From NCBI GenBank assembly GCA_949592205.1, contig CATIUR010000002.1, positions 4,434,501-4,498,500 of the forward strand: a stretch of 64,000 bases of DNA, read 5' to 3'. The position numbers were made by a program, and so were the translations under genes. Under the pieces are notes generated by a model that was given only the letters and a program-made list of their open reading frames with translations, had not been told where the DNA came from and searched no databases. This DNA is from Helichrysum umbraculigerum (lineage: Eukaryota; Streptophyta; Magnoliopsida; Asterales; Asteraceae). Numbering within the stretch: the first letter of the stretch is position 1; each line of letters opens with the position of its first letter. This document shows, one piece after another, positions 1 to 12,397 of the stretch.

Positions 1-1887
1 AATTTATTTTATACACAATTCTCTATTCATGGTTTGACTTTCAAAGATAACATACTATCAAGTTAACTCACAACAAACCATTTCATCTTATATGTTCACT
101 TTCAAACTTATATTTCAAATTATTACTTTCAATAATCTTATCAATCCTTCACAAGGACAAAGTCAACCTACATCAATTTTTGGCTCCATACAAGCCATTT
201 CATATTGTATGTTTACTTTCAAACATTGACTTCTAATTATTACATTCAATAATTACTAGGAATTCCTTAAACCAAACAATATTAACATGTATCAACCTTG
301 GCTTCATACAAGCCAGACACAAAATAGTGATTCATTTAAATACTATCAAATTCACCTAAGGTCAATGTAACACAATCAGTTACAATTACATATTCAACAA
401 AATCAAATTGGTCAATTAGGTGTATCATCAAAACCTTTATCAATGACCATTATTATTTACACTCTCACCTTTACAGTCTAAAGGTCACAGTTCTATCAAC
501 CAATTGTTTTCTTATCAAAACAACTATTAAACCACTTAGCATACTTTCATGTTCAGTTTTTCTAAATCACATTACATTTCTTTTATACCAAGTAGCCTCA
601 ACAAGTTCATGTGATACAACATAATATAACAACGGTGATCAGGCGTTGCAAGATTATGCTCCTCACAATCCATTGTCAGGCTACTCTACATTATAATTAT
701 CAATGTGATCCACTCTCACCTAAACACATATCAAGCAATGTTCTGGTTTTTTTCAACACTACCAAAATGTTTACTAACTTTAACATCCACCTATGATATT
801 TTATCAAACACAAATATCACACCCTTACGTGTAATACCACACACGTATAATTTATTACCAAAAATCAGTACAAAATACCATATCATGTACTAATTCCCAC
901 TTCTTTGACTATCTAAGTCACATTCAATCATTTACACCAATCAATGTCCTTATTTACTCTAAATTTTAGAACACATCTTAATTAACTACCATTACTTTGA
1001 CATATGCTTTACTATCAAGCATCACTGTCACAACAAGCCTACTCAATCATGTTACTATAAACATTTCATTTACTAATTCACAATTGACTAGAAAGATCTA
1101 TCACTTCCCAATCAATTTCACATTATTACATTCTACATTTCTCTTAAACCTATCAGTCATGGTTTATATCAAGTGTTTAACTATAGTCAACACATATCAT
1201 ATAGTCACATAAACACATATTTTCTCAAATAGCAGTCATTATCAATTCAATGACACGACCTTCCTTAGCAAGGATTTAGATCACACCTTGTGATTAATCC
1301 ATTAACATAATATTATCAATTATCTCGTCTCACCAATAAAGACACTCCTTAGGTTCTAACATCAATCTTGCTAAAACCTTAATCAACTCTCTGTCTACTT
1401 AAACATATTTCTGCATTTACAATTCAGTCAGAAATAATCACAACAATGAACAACAATGAGCATCTCATTCAATACCTCTATCCTCATGTCAACCTATAGC
1501 AATCAATAGTTGACTCAACACTGGGGAATCATATCAGTCTGACTCAATTAACTTCATAACAAGGCTTACTCAACATAACAGAGTAAACAATTCAAGTTAA
1601 TTTAAATTAACACAGGCTTATCGAAGATTACCTGACAATCTTAAGCCCACAAGCGTTGAGGAAACATGAAATATACTAATCAGATACTCATGTTCCTCCG
1701 TCTCTGCAATCAAACAACACTTCACAACTTGTTAAAGGTTAGTACATATTCAACTAACTACTTTCTCACACATTCACTAATCAACTAAGCCCACACCTTC
1801 TGGAATGTTTGACTCAACTCAATCAAAGTTTAGGATTGAACATACTATCATGCTCAATTCACCCAAACTATTGCTCTGATACCAACT
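1..1887 (-). mobile_element. Non-coding internal part of gypsy element M
   Basis: AT-rich sequence with no credible coding frame on either strand. It lies directly downstream, on the minus strand, of a primer-binding site and LTR, so it should be the 5' internal part of element M. The stretch nearest the primer site (about 1690-1872) resembles the leader of gypsy element D (about 46180-46330), including the shared word tggaatgttt. Where D starts gag, no gag frame is seen here. M may be a non-autonomous element with a long non-coding interior, or have lost its coding region. The rest of M lies beyond the left edge. Confidence 0.55.
1873..1884 (-). other. Primer-binding site of element M (tRNA-iMet type)
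   Basis: On the minus strand this reads TGGTATCAGAGC, the standard complement to the 3' end of plant initiator tRNA-Met, three bases inside the LTR end. It fixes M's orientation as minus. Confidence 0.85.
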
Positions 1888-3858
1888 TATAACACCCCTC
1901 GTTTCAATATAAACAATAATATAATAATTGCGACTCGGAAGCGTATATTTAAAACATACTATCAATGTACTCAAAATGTCAATAAACTTTTTCAAACTTA
2001 TTACATGACATTTCAACAAACTCGGTGTTATATAATTCAAAACATTTCTTTAGTTATCAAAATAACATCAGAGTAAAAGCCTGTCAAACATTCCATCCAG
2101 TCAAACACTTCCTGCCCTGCCCAATATGTCCCATCTATTTTAACCTGCAGGAAGAACTGTGGTGGGGTTAGCATAAAGCTAAGTGAATGAAACTATAAGC
2201 AACAGTCTAACTTAGCATAACAATCTGTTTACATCAAATAACAATAAACAGATAATCAATCAATCACTCGACATCCAATCAATGTCATACACGCAACCTC
2301 ATGAGGATCGGTGGTCCCTGAGACACCCTAATACCGGTTTGGTACTCAAGGAACTCTTATCAATCATCTGTATTGGCCCATACAGAACTACTGATAACTT
2401 GTTGTCAATCACACACGACCTAGATCTCTAAACCAACATGTCAAGTTTCCGAGATCTCCTGTCGTCTACAACAACAACAAGTCCAACCATCAAATCAAGT
2501 TGACCTCAAAATCTTACATACTAGCACAATCCGCCAAGTAAACAATTAGTTAAACTATCATGGCAAGATATCTCAACAGATGCATCATATCAAGTAATAC
2601 TATAAATTACTGGTTGTAAATCAAATCATTACAACTAAATCACACTGAGGTTACAGATCCACTCACCGACACCTCAGGCCTCAACTCAGTAGTCTAATAT
2701 CACTGAGCCTTCTCCACATCTGAGAATCAATAAATCAAATATAAGTTAGTAATCCAGATCATCAATACTTAACTTATATCAATCAATAATAATAAGAACT
2801 TAACATAATCAACATTAAGATTACTAGTTCTTAATTATTTACTAATGATTACAATAAAATCATTATCATATATTTACATGTATCAAGTAACAATTCACAT
2901 TACTTATCAACAAGCAAACAAGAAATGCTGAAACAACCCTTCAAGCCGCCGGCTTCATCCTAGAAGCCGCCGGCTTCAATCCACCACCCGCCGGCTCCCC
3001 TTCCCAAACCGCCGGGTAATTTACCAAATGTGGTAACAGAACTAAAACCCGTTTTAAAGCTTATACCAACCGCCGGGTCGGGTTTATACCCGCCGGGTCC
3101 TACCAGGCAACACAAGCCGCCGGCTATGGCTTAGAAGCCGCCGGCTTCCACCGACTAACTACAAGCCGCCGGCTTGAATAAGAAGCCGCCGGCTTCCTCC
3201 TTCGTCCCAGCCATCTGCGATCTGCTCAAACTCAAATCTACGGGTTTTTAACCCAAAACCCTCCAAACTCATTTTTAAACAATTATAACCCTCAAACAAC
3301 ATCACATAATCAATATGTAACACTTATAACATGTTTCTAACATCCAAATCTCTCAAATCATCAATTTACCCAATTTAAATCAAAATCAAGTTCTTAAATA
3401 CACAAGAACACTTACTGATTGAAGAACACAATGATGATAATCTGATGATTAGGAAGTTTCACGAGAATCACAACTTCCTGATTTGATTTCTGGATTGATT
3501 TGGAGGTTTTCAGAGAGTTTCTGTGAGTTTTGGAATAAAAATGAATAACTTTCCTAAATAGGAAAGGATATATATAAGTCGGCCTCACGAACCGCCTTCA
3601 ATATACGGGTATAATTTAATACCCCATCTCAATCTATTGTCTGGAACCCGAAAACCATTTGCGAGCCCAAACATTTTATTGCACCGTCAACTATATTAAT
3701 TTACAACAATTAATATTTCACTTATCACATTGGAATATTCGGATCCTATTCCAATTATTTCAACTATTTCAAACAATATTATTTCCAAACACATTTAAAT
3801 ATTAATTTAAATCAAGAAATAATACATAAACAACTAGGTCCATTTCGAGGATGTTACA
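1888..3858 (-). mobile_element. LTR of gypsy element M (Tekay-like)
   Basis: On the minus strand the LTR starts TGTAACATCC at 3858 and ends GGTGTTATA at 1888, about 1971 bp. Terminal words and a block near 3610-3720 (tctattgtctggaac; ccgtcaacta) match the LTRs of D, so M and D belong to one broad family. Its mate lies outside the window, so the target duplication cannot be checked. A GTAAGT word (minus, near 3412) precedes the GC-rich palindromic block at 2943-3195. Confidence 0.85.
2943..3195. repeat. GC-rich palindromic block in LTR M
   Basis: Repeated near-palindromes AAGCCGCCGGCTT, often in pairs whose starts are about 20-22 bp apart, mixed with CCGCCGGG words, in otherwise AT-rich LTR sequence. 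It occupies the slot that holds different palindromes in LTRs D, E and F. Confidence 0.85.
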
Positions 3859-5423
3859 TTATGGGGTAGTCCTTGTTGCATGATTAAAGAGCACTCTCCA
3901 TCTAAGGGTAAGTTAACTATCTGTCTAAGTTTTTATTTGTTGGATAAGAGTTCCTTAAAGAATTTGGCACAACTAGGCATCTCAACCAAAGCATCTAAGA
4001 GTTTAACTTATAAGTGTAGGCTTTTGAACATTTCTAGATATTTTTCAAATTGAGCTTCTTGCTTCTCTTTCTTAAGCCTACCAGAAAAAGGTATACGTAC
4101 TGGTTTAGTAATTTCTGGGGCTTTAGAAATTTCTGGTTCAGGAGAAGTGACAAGGGTGTCAACTTGTACCAAATCAGTAGGTAGAGGGGTAGAAGGTTCA
4201 TTTGAAGGAATATCTATGGGTTTCTCATTTTTAGTCTCTTTTCATCCTCTAGTGACCACAAGAATGTCATCATGCTCGTAGGATGAGTGATTAACAGAAT
4301 TGAAGATCGCTTCCTCCCTTTGCTTCTCTTCAACTTTTAAAAACAACCATTTAACATTATCCTCCATGTTTTTAACTAAATCGTTTAAAATTCTTAGCAA
4401 ACCATCAATTTAATTTTTTAAAAACAACAATCTTTTTGTTTATATTATTTTGATCAACCATGAAGTTATTGAAAATTTCGGTATTTAGATAAGAAGTCAT
4501 TCGGGGAGAAGTAGAGAGAACTAAATATCGAGAGGCGGGCGCTGAATAAAAGGTTTGGAATGGAAAGCTTGATCAGGGGTTCCACCAGTTGTTGCAAGAA
4601 TCTTTTCCTTGGATTTTTGAGGTTTTCTTTTAGGCTTGGAAGATTCTTCTGAATCCTTGACAACTTTAGAGATGGACCCGTTTTGAGTATGTAGGGTGTC
4701 CAAGGCTTGATTGGATTTACTCCTTTCTTCTGAAGTGGATTCATCTGACTCCAAGTCATGTTGATGCATCGTCATCGTCTCAATCAACTTCCAGGCTTCG
4801 TCTGAAGTGTGTAGCATGAAGTTTCCGGATGAAGCAGCATTGAGGGTTTGTTTGTGCTGAGGATTCAAACTGTTGTAGAATGTGCAGACCAGATTTGTTT
4901 CAGCCAACTAATGATTCTGACATCTTTCGATGAGATTCAGAATCGTTCCCAGGCAGAGCTTAAAGATTCGTTAGTTTCTTGACGAAAATTAGCTATGTCA
5001 TTCTTAAGCTTGGTTTGTAGGGAAGGAGGGAAATACTTAGCTAGAAACTTAGTAGCCATCTCCTCCCATGTATGAATCGAATGGGTTCGAAGTCATAAAA
5101 CCATGTTAAGACTCGGGAAGATAAAGAATAATGAAACAGATGGAGTCGAAAGGGATCTCTATTGGTTCCTATTTGTTCGAAAGAGTCGGAAAGGTTGATG
5201 AATTTGTTAAGATGGGCGTTTGGATTTTCAACTTAAAGACCATAAAATTGACACTCATATTATATCATTTTAATATGGTGAGGCTTGATTTCAAGGGTTT
5301 CATTGGTTGGTGTTACGATCGGTCATCCTCGTCCCTCTAGCATTGGCTTGATTGATGAGGCGAGAGTGATACGCTTCGTCATAACTTGTTGATAAAAAAG
5401 TATATTTGTGGAAAGGAAAGACT
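3859..5423 (-). pseudogene. Degraded Athila-like gypsy gag (and start of pol)
   Basis: On the minus strand, broken frames give recognisable Athila/Tat-type gag pieces in order. From about 5330 downward there is a PNAHL-like segment, then EEMATKFLAKYFPPSLQ (about 5060-5000), then LNAASSGNFM...DEAWKLIETM (about 4870-4760). A basic, serine-rich stretch follows. Near 4080-3870 is a piece like the region before the protease (LKKEKQEAQFEKYLEMF, ALVEMPSCAKF). Several stops and frameshifts make it non-functional. It is the continuation of the element whose primer site and LTR lie at 54070-56485: removing solo LTR F joins leader to gag. Element M interrupts it at 3858. Family placement is from motif memory; confidence in gag is good, in the exact clade moderate. 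Confidence 0.75.
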
Positions 5424-5428
5424 ATACT
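5424..5428. repeat. Target duplication atact of solo LTR F, left copy
   Basis: atact here and at 54053-54057 flank LTR F exactly, showing the two halves 47 kb apart are one insertion. Confidence 0.85.
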
Positions 5429-6723
5429 TGTAACATCCGGAATTAGGGCTTAGTATTTTAATATAATTATTGGTTAGGAATTGGATATTGGAATTTTAAA
5501 AAAAATAATTTTTATTGGTTTTGAAGAAAGTAAATAGGTAAAAGAGTTTCAGGATTTATTGTGGATAATAAATTGTTGTTTGTTTTAAATTAATGGAGTT
5601 GACGGAAAACAAAAATTGTAAATGATTTTCAGTTCCAGACAAGAAGTTTAGAAGGGAAGTAAAATTAAACTATTTTAAAAATGTGTTAGTGGTAAGTGCC
5701 GACCTCTTTTCCCCCCAAACCCTCTGACTCTCACTCATTTCATCACTCTCTTTCCTTTTCACTCAAACCTTTCTCTCTAAAATCTTAATAAGAAATCAAA
5801 TAAAAAAATTGGGTAAATAGCTTGTGTTTGGGATTTAAGAGTGTAAAATCAGTTCATCATCATCATCACCTTCATCTTGTTTACCCATCTTTGAAGTGTA
5901 AGTGTTTTTAATCATTGTTCTTGAATAGGGCCTTGAATGAGCAATTGCATGTTGATTTGTTTATGTGAATTGAATGCAATCATCTGATTAATATCATCAC
6001 TTAGTTATGTTCTTGATTGTAAGTTGATTATTTGCTTTATAAATCTATCAAATTGGTTTTGCTAGAAATTTCATGAGTTGTTGGTTTGAAAATGAAATTT
6101 GTATGAAGTTGGTGATTGAAAGATGATATTTAGATGTTATTTGATGTTGTAAATGTCATGTTGTTGTTAGTTGTTTTGATTGTGGAGTTGATAAGGAATT
6201 GCAAACTGATTTGGGGATTTTGGGTTTAATTTTTCGTGGTTGGGTAAGCTAAAATGGATGAACAGCTGCTGGACTGGGGCGTGTACCCGGCGGGTACCAC
6301 CATTACCCGGCGGGTACTTTCTTCAATAAGGGGCAAACGGGTTTTGGCCGGGTACCCGGCGGGTAGCGATGTTTTGGGGACTTTCTGTTATCCGGGAAAT
6401 AAGAGTACCCGGCGGGTACCCATTCTAGCCGGCGGGTACTCCTGTTTCAGCATTTTAATTGTTGTTGTTTCTTGATTACAAAGGACAAATAGTATACATA
6501 TGACTTGTAGTATATGTTATATGTATGTTATTGTTATACAAGTTGAATTAAGTGGTATGCAATGGAAATAAGCATGTGTAAATGAATAGGTGAGTTAACT
6601 TGATTACTAGTATGCTATGAAATAATATGATTAATACTTACAAGCAAGTAATGGTTGATAACTTGATGTTATGTATTATGATGAGTTACACGTTATGAAA
6701 TAGATACTAACTCATTATCTATT
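5429..6723 (+). mobile_element. Solo LTR F, left part (gypsy, Tekay-like)
   Basis: Starts TGTAACATCC right after target copy atact and runs until interrupted by copia element G. The matching end, GGTGTTATA plus atact, is at 54052. Total length without the insert is about 2.2 kb. The sequence before the break (actaactcattat) and after it (ctcagataag) are adjacent in LTR E, which supports the join. A pyrimidine-rich start region near 5710-5790 and a GTAAGT word near 5898 precede the palindromic block. No internal gypsy sequence is present, so it is a solo LTR. Confidence 0.88.
6284..6440. repeat. GC-rich palindromic block in LTR F
   Basis: Repeats of GTACCCGGCGGGTAC and shorter variants, with paired copies starting about 20 bp apart, in AT-rich surroundings. 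An open frame through it (6254-6475) merely reads the repeats. Confidence 0.88.
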
Positions 6724-7095
6724 TGTTGGTACATTATGTGTGTCAGTCAGTTGGTCTAGAGTTTGTATAGATTAGAAAGGATTTTGATTAAGTTTCTGTG
6801 TTAGGCGACACTTGCCTTAGTGTCGCATAGCGTCACTTAGGTAAGTGATGCATATAGGCGGCCACCTGCGTCACTGGCCAAGTGTCGCAGGTCTGCCAAT
6901 TTGTGTTTAGTATAAATTGAAACCTACGGGTTTCAGGCTAGGGTTGACGAAACCCTAGCACCATTTGTCGACTAAAACTCTCTGTAATCGATTTCAATCG
7001 CTTATAGTTCAATATATCAAGCTAGTACTCTTTGATTATTCATTTCGGTTTGATATTGTTCTTTGTTTAGTTTGATTACTTTTTTCCGCCTTGTA
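6724..7095 (+). mobile_element. 5' LTR of copia element G
   Basis: Begins TGTTGGTACATT, the start shared by the copia LTRs here, directly after ctatt. It has a TATA-like TATAAATT at 6911-6918 and GCGACACTT/AAGTGTCGC type palindromes at about 6800-6890. The right end is uncertain: the sequence near 7090 (ttccgcc) resembles the end of LTR J, but the terminal bases and the iMet primer site expected next are absent, so a small deletion has probably removed them. Confidence 0.75.
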
Positions 7096-7674
7096 ATCAA
7101 TTCTTTGTTTAGTTTGAAAAATCAAGGTTTTTGGATCGATTGGGTGCTAGACAGATGTTAGGAATCAAGATTTACAGGTTTCGTTCGTTTGGGATTGAAG
7201 AATTTTCGTTAGGTTTACGGAAATTCGATTTTTAGGGTTTTTGGGTGTTCACAGCCATTTCAGCGTCACTCGTTGCGTCACTTCGGGCGACACTTCGGGC
7301 GACACTCTGTAAGGTTCAATTAGGTTTTTACCGACACTCAAGTGCGTTACTTATTAACGACACTTGTGTGTTACGTGTCACTTGCTGCTAGTGACGCCAG
7401 TTAGTATTTTCCGACACTCATTTGCGTCACTTGCCACTAGTGACGCCAGTTAGTACTTTGCGTCACTCAAGTCCGACACTTGGGTGCGTTACTTATCGGT
7501 TTGTACGACACTGATCTCTAGTGTCGGCGTTAAGTTTGTGCGTCACTTATTAGCGTCACTTAACTCAGTGTCGCTAATCTTTGCGACACTTCAGTGCGAC
7601 ACTAACCTAGTGTCGCCTTATTCTGCTAATCAGTTTTTCGTTTTATGTTTAAGTCTATATTTCAGGCATTTCTA
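7096..7674 (+). repeat. Palindrome-rich leader upstream of G gag
   Basis: Non-coding leader. From about 7258 to 7620 it is packed with GCGTCACTT, GCGACACTT and their complements. An acceptor-like tatttcag lies just before the gag start codon. The equivalent leader of Copia-1 has the same layout but uses GCGACGT motifs. Confidence 0.75.
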
Positions 7675-10211
7675 ATGGCTCAAGAAAGAGATAATCTACA
7701 AAATATCCGAGACATGCTTAAACAAAATAATGATGTGGGAAGCAGCAATAAACCTCCTCTGTTCTCACCTGACATGGACTATGCTTACTGGAGATCTAGA
7801 TTCGAACAATATGTAGATTTCCATTGTCCTGAACTGTGGGGCCCTCTAACAGAACGGTATGAGAAACCAGTTGCCGAGGGAAACCATAGAGGAGTCCCTC
7901 CTGCTAAAACATACAAGGCTATGACTCCTGAAGAACGGGAGGAGTATGATACTGAAAGGAAAGCTCACTCAGCTATCTGCATGTGTTTGACTCAGGATGT
8001 TTTAAGGTTATTGCATCATGAAATAACATATGATCTCTGGAAAGCTATTGAAACCAGATGTGGTGGCAATGAGAAGTACAAGGAAGCTAAGCTGGAGCTA
8101 ATCAAGAAACAATATCATCTGTTTGATATTCTTCCAAATGAGACTGCTTCTGGGTTGTTTACTCGATATTCACAGGTTGTCAGTGAGTTGACTGAAGGGG
8201 GTTATACCTTTACTGAAAGTGCGATTAACAAGAAGCTTTTGGATGCACTGCCAAAAGCCTGGGATATTAAAGTCCAATTTTTGAAAGAAAGTGAAGAGTT
8301 GAGTACGATGAAGTTAGATGACTTGATTGGGATACTCCAAGCTCATGCAATGGAGTTAAAGAAAAAGGAATGCAAGTCAGGAGGTTTTGTTCAAGATCCA
8401 TCTCTTTATGGTGGAAAGGTAAATTCAGGGAAAACCTATGGTGGAATGGCCTTTGTGTCAGACATAACTTCACAACCAAACTCCACTGGGGTTCACTTAT
8501 CGGTTTATTCAGCTGGAACTTCACGAGGTTCACAATCTCAGCAAACTCCTATTTCACCAGCTATTGAAGAACAAGCTGCCATCTATACAGCTTTCCTGAG
8601 CTCTTACAAGGATTTGGTTTCACAACCAAACACCACACTGGAGCTGACAAAGGAAGATTATGGTCAGCTGGATGATGATGATCTTGAACAAATGGATCTG
8701 AACTGGAATATAGCCATGATCACAAGGAGGGTACAGAAATTCTTGTAGAGGATGGGACGCAAGAGTTTGGAAGGAGCTGGTAAATCTGGATTTGGTTTTG
8801 ATAAGAGCAAGGTTCGTTGCTATAATTGCCAGAACTTGGGACATTTTGCCCGAGAATGTGAGAAACCTAAGATGCCACCTTCAGGTCTCACTAAACCATC
8901 TCCACCTAAGACTCCGGAAAAGGAAGTACCGAAGACTGGAGCTTCTGATGCTCAAGTTGTGTTCGAGCCTACAAATCTTGACTGGACCGCTCAAGCTGAG
9001 CAGTATCAACATTGTCTAATGGCTCACATCACAAATGAGGTACATGATGAACCTGAGGAACCGGTAAACTGTGTATCGTGTATTACGTTAACTGCTTCTT
9101 TAAAGATTTGTCAAATAGACAATGAAAACTTGAGAGAAAAGGTTGTTAAACTTACTGAGTCAAACAAGTTTTTAAAAGCAAATCGAGGCTCATAAGTTAG
9201 ACACTCAGACTTTTAAATCAAAAGTTTTTAGTCAACAAGATGCTATTAAAAGCTATCTGACAGAAATTGACTTGTTAAATAAAGAACTTACTGAGTTAAA
9301 ATCTAAGTCTGAGAATTTTACACAAAAAATCTCAAGTTTTTCAAACTCTCTTGACGTCTTTGATGAAATCGTTAACAAGCAAAGGACGGATAAAAATAGT
9401 AAGGCAGGACTGGGGTATAACGCAGTCCCACACCCTACTAACCACTATCATGTGCCTGTTAATGAGGGCACCGAAGAACTTGTAGCTGACTACTCATCAT
9501 GGCCAGCTACAAAATCTAAAGAAGCTAAGAAGCAGGCAAAGGAGAAAACGAAAAGGCCAGAGTATCCTTTGCCTAAGTTTGTTAAGTCTAATAGTGCACC
9601 TCCAGTTAGTGATCCGTAGGTTGTTGAGATTGAGGATATTACTGATCAGGAGTATCCTAAGGTTAAAAATGTTGAAAATAAAGCTGAAAAGGTAATTTAT
9701 ATAAAATGAACCTGAGGTTAAGGTTCAAACTGAAAAAGGAAAAGAAAAGGTTTTGAATGAGAACTCTCAAACTTTATAGACACCTGTAAAGATTTTGAAA
9801 TGAAATTCAATTGTTAATAATGATAAAGTTTCTTATGACAAACCTTCTACTTCAACTATTCAACCTGAGCAAGCACCTCTTAAAACTTGTACACAATGTG
9901 CATGTTCAAGAAATTCTTCTCCACCTCCTTTAATAAATCATCAGCCTCAACTATTTGGTGAGAAGAGTTCCTATTTCTACTGCAAGAAACAGGGACATTT
10001 AATCCGTGATTGTCCCAAGCTTTCTAATCAGAGCTATGGGAGAGTATGCCTAGAACATCCTTTTATAAAAATTCGTTTTCACATTCTCCACCTAGGCTTT
10101 ATTCCAACTCTCCCAAGCCGGTTGAGAAGCAAAGTAATGTTGGGCAAAAACCTTTGCCAAAACAAAAGCCCGACATTACTCTCAAACCAACTTCCGAACC
10201 ATCTAAAGTTT
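7675..10211 (+). pseudogene. Copia G gag, broken (5' part)
   Basis: Start chosen at MAQERDN, which aligns with the Copia-1 gag start. The first about 357 codons match Copia-1 gag closely (SNKPPLF, WKAIETRCGG, ELTKEDY). Defects: an in-frame TAG at 8746-8748 where Copia-1 has CAG; about 23 bases lost near 9187 with frameshift; further stops near 9617 and 9700. The first CCHC knuckle (CYNCQNLGHFAREC) is at about 8818-8859. A second CCHC-like stretch (about 9977-10015) is in another frame. The gene is then cut by the H/I/J block and resumes at 49843. It is not translatable as one protein. Confidence 0.88.
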
Positions 10212-10659
10212 TGAAAGGCCCTTTTGCTTGTAGGATCTGATCGGATCGTTGATGAATAACAAACAATTGATAATTGATTCACGAATACATGATTTCTATA
10301 TAATCTTTGTATATATTCACAATTGAATAATAAAGATTACAAGATACAAACTCAAACTCGTTTTTCTCCTCTCTCTCCTCTCAAAAACGCCCTCACCTAA
10401 CCTCTCAAATGTCTAACCCTAAAACTGAATCTAACACGCTTATTTATAGGTTGTCCAAACCCTATTGCGACACTAGCCAAGTGTCGCTAATAGCGACACT
10501 GACCAAGTGTCGCCTAAACACTAATTTGTGTATATTTTCTATTTCACTATTTGTTTACAGACTCGCATATACACACTAAACATTATACATACGCAGACTA
10601 ATTGACTTTGACAATTACAAACGTTTGACCAACTGACTGACACACAAAATGCACCAACA
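10212..10659 (-). mobile_element. Left LTR (3' LTR) of copia element H
   Basis: About 448 bp. On the minus strand it runs from TGTTGGTGCATT to cctttca. The second copy is 14779-14791 + 27206-27638, with roughly a dozen differences seen by eye. It contains two GCGACACT-N5-AGTGTCGC pairs near 10470-10515 and a minus-strand TATAAATA near 10440. The flank agttt at 10207-10211 pairs best with aattt at 49838, next to LTR J and not to H's own right LTR. Confidence 0.88.
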
Positions 10660-10680
10660 AACTCCCCCATGTCAGCAGCT
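10660..10680 (-). other. Polypurine tract of element H
   Basis: Minus strand reads acatgggggagtt directly before the LTR start, matching the tract cgggggagtt before Copia-1's 3' LTR. Confidence 0.8.
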
Positions 10681-12397
10681 TGGTCAAATAAGTCTTCAAT
10701 TAGTCTTCATCAACAAACTTCTTCATGTCTTCAACAATTTGAATCTCTTTCATGTCTTTAACAATCGGAATCTCCCCCATTGAGATAGCATGGTCTTCAA
10801 AAAAATCTTGATGTCCAGATTCATGTGACTGACGCACATTAATCATACAATAAGATCTTCAAACAAAGTGACCATCTCTCAATCATCAACCGCTTCTCCT
10901 ATAGAATTTATCTTCACAGTCGTTGGAGAATAACCGACTGCCTTTACATCTTCAATGTTTTGACTTTAACAAGATATGTGATGTTTGAAGAAAATAACAT
11001 AGAAATAAAATCTTTTTGTATTTTCTTTATAAAGGAAAAGTAAAGAACGAAGATTAAAATAAATTGGGGATATGATTGTTTTAGGTCTGCTTAGGGATCA
11101 TATCAGGCCAACATGCAATTATTAGGAAATAGTAAGTGTTATTTCGATCACCAGTATATTTGCCCACTTTAAATTTACTTGACATATTTAAAGCATCTTT
11201 TGTAAAAATTATTTCAAGACGATCATCGGTATTGTTTGTCCACCTAAACATGTTACATCCGTATCTGTGAGCTAACCTTTATTGTTAGTATGAATATTAA
11301 TTTTGTGAAAGCTATTGTATGATCTACTGATAAACTTTAGTATAACACATAACGCTGCATAGTTTACCGACAAGGTAGAGATTTCAAGACCAAGTTTATC
11401 TCGGCTATTTCGTAACATACACTTGACCTTTAAATTTAGGCATACATCAAACCTATTATGAAGATACTAGTGGCCCCAGATCTGTACTTAGTACAACAGA
11501 GGGTCCCTTAGTATGAACAAAACAAGTTTGAGACTATTTGCATAACTAATGGATTCAGGTATGTACTTGAGTACAACAATAGTCACCATTAGTTAAGCTA
11601 ATAATCATATTATTACTATATGCCAAATTTGCACTTACATAATAGTTATGAAAGCGTATGGTAGTACCTTCATTCATCAATTAAGACTTATGTCATACAT
11701 CATATAACAGTTTTCACAAAGTAATAACAAGTTTTAATATTACTTCTTACTCACTCACAGAACGGTGTGTATCATGCCTACCGATACATCATATGATGAA
11801 ACCAATGTTTATAAAAGTTATTTTAAATATGTCAGATAAACCTACTGACGCATCCAAGATAAACCTTAAAATTCCATTTTATGCATGTCACCCGATGTAC
11901 TATCATATCCCAAGTTGTTTACAGACACAACCCATCATCTTTTCAAGAATTAAGAATCTTGCTGTTCACATTTCTGATCCAAATAATCAGAATTTTTACT
12001 TTTTAAAATTACTCCCCCTGAACAGCAAATTCTTTTCGTAATTCTAAGTCAAAGGTACTCCCCTTGAACATAAAATATATATTTTTGTATTTTTAATTTA
12101 ACAAATTTCGCAACATTGCATTTTTTTAATACTAAAAAGTACAAAGAATGGCTGTTGCATAGTTAACAAGTAAAAATAGAGAATGTTTAAATCAAAGTTC
12201 CAAAATCACATATCAAGTTAAGTCAAATGCCTTTTAGCAATTTTACCACCTCGTATCTTTAGAAATTTCATCCATCCAATCACAAATCATCACACATAAC
12301 CACCTTGAAAACAACCTTCCAACAGTATCCACATCCTTGCATTCACTAAAAATATTAGCTATCAAAAACCGACTGCATCACCACAAACAAACAAATA
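10681..12397 (-). other. Non-coding 3' region of H with conserved copia block
   Basis: No coding frame supported. From about 11080 to 12130 it matches, on the minus strand, the non-coding block after pol in Copia-1 (22041-23040) and in G (51361-52350). Shared parts include ggtggacaaacaatacca, the tgtcagtaggtttatctgac segment and two tgta-cttagtaca-like inverted words next to cagacctg/agatctg. H has lost all of pol and ORF3 but kept this block. Confidence 0.75.

Noticed and set aside
611..1212. Short frames in 1-1.2 kb
   Set aside because: Low-complexity AT-rich translations without conserved motifs.
6254..6475. 73-codon frame through the F palindromes
   Set aside because: It only reads repeated CCCGGCGGG words; no independent support.
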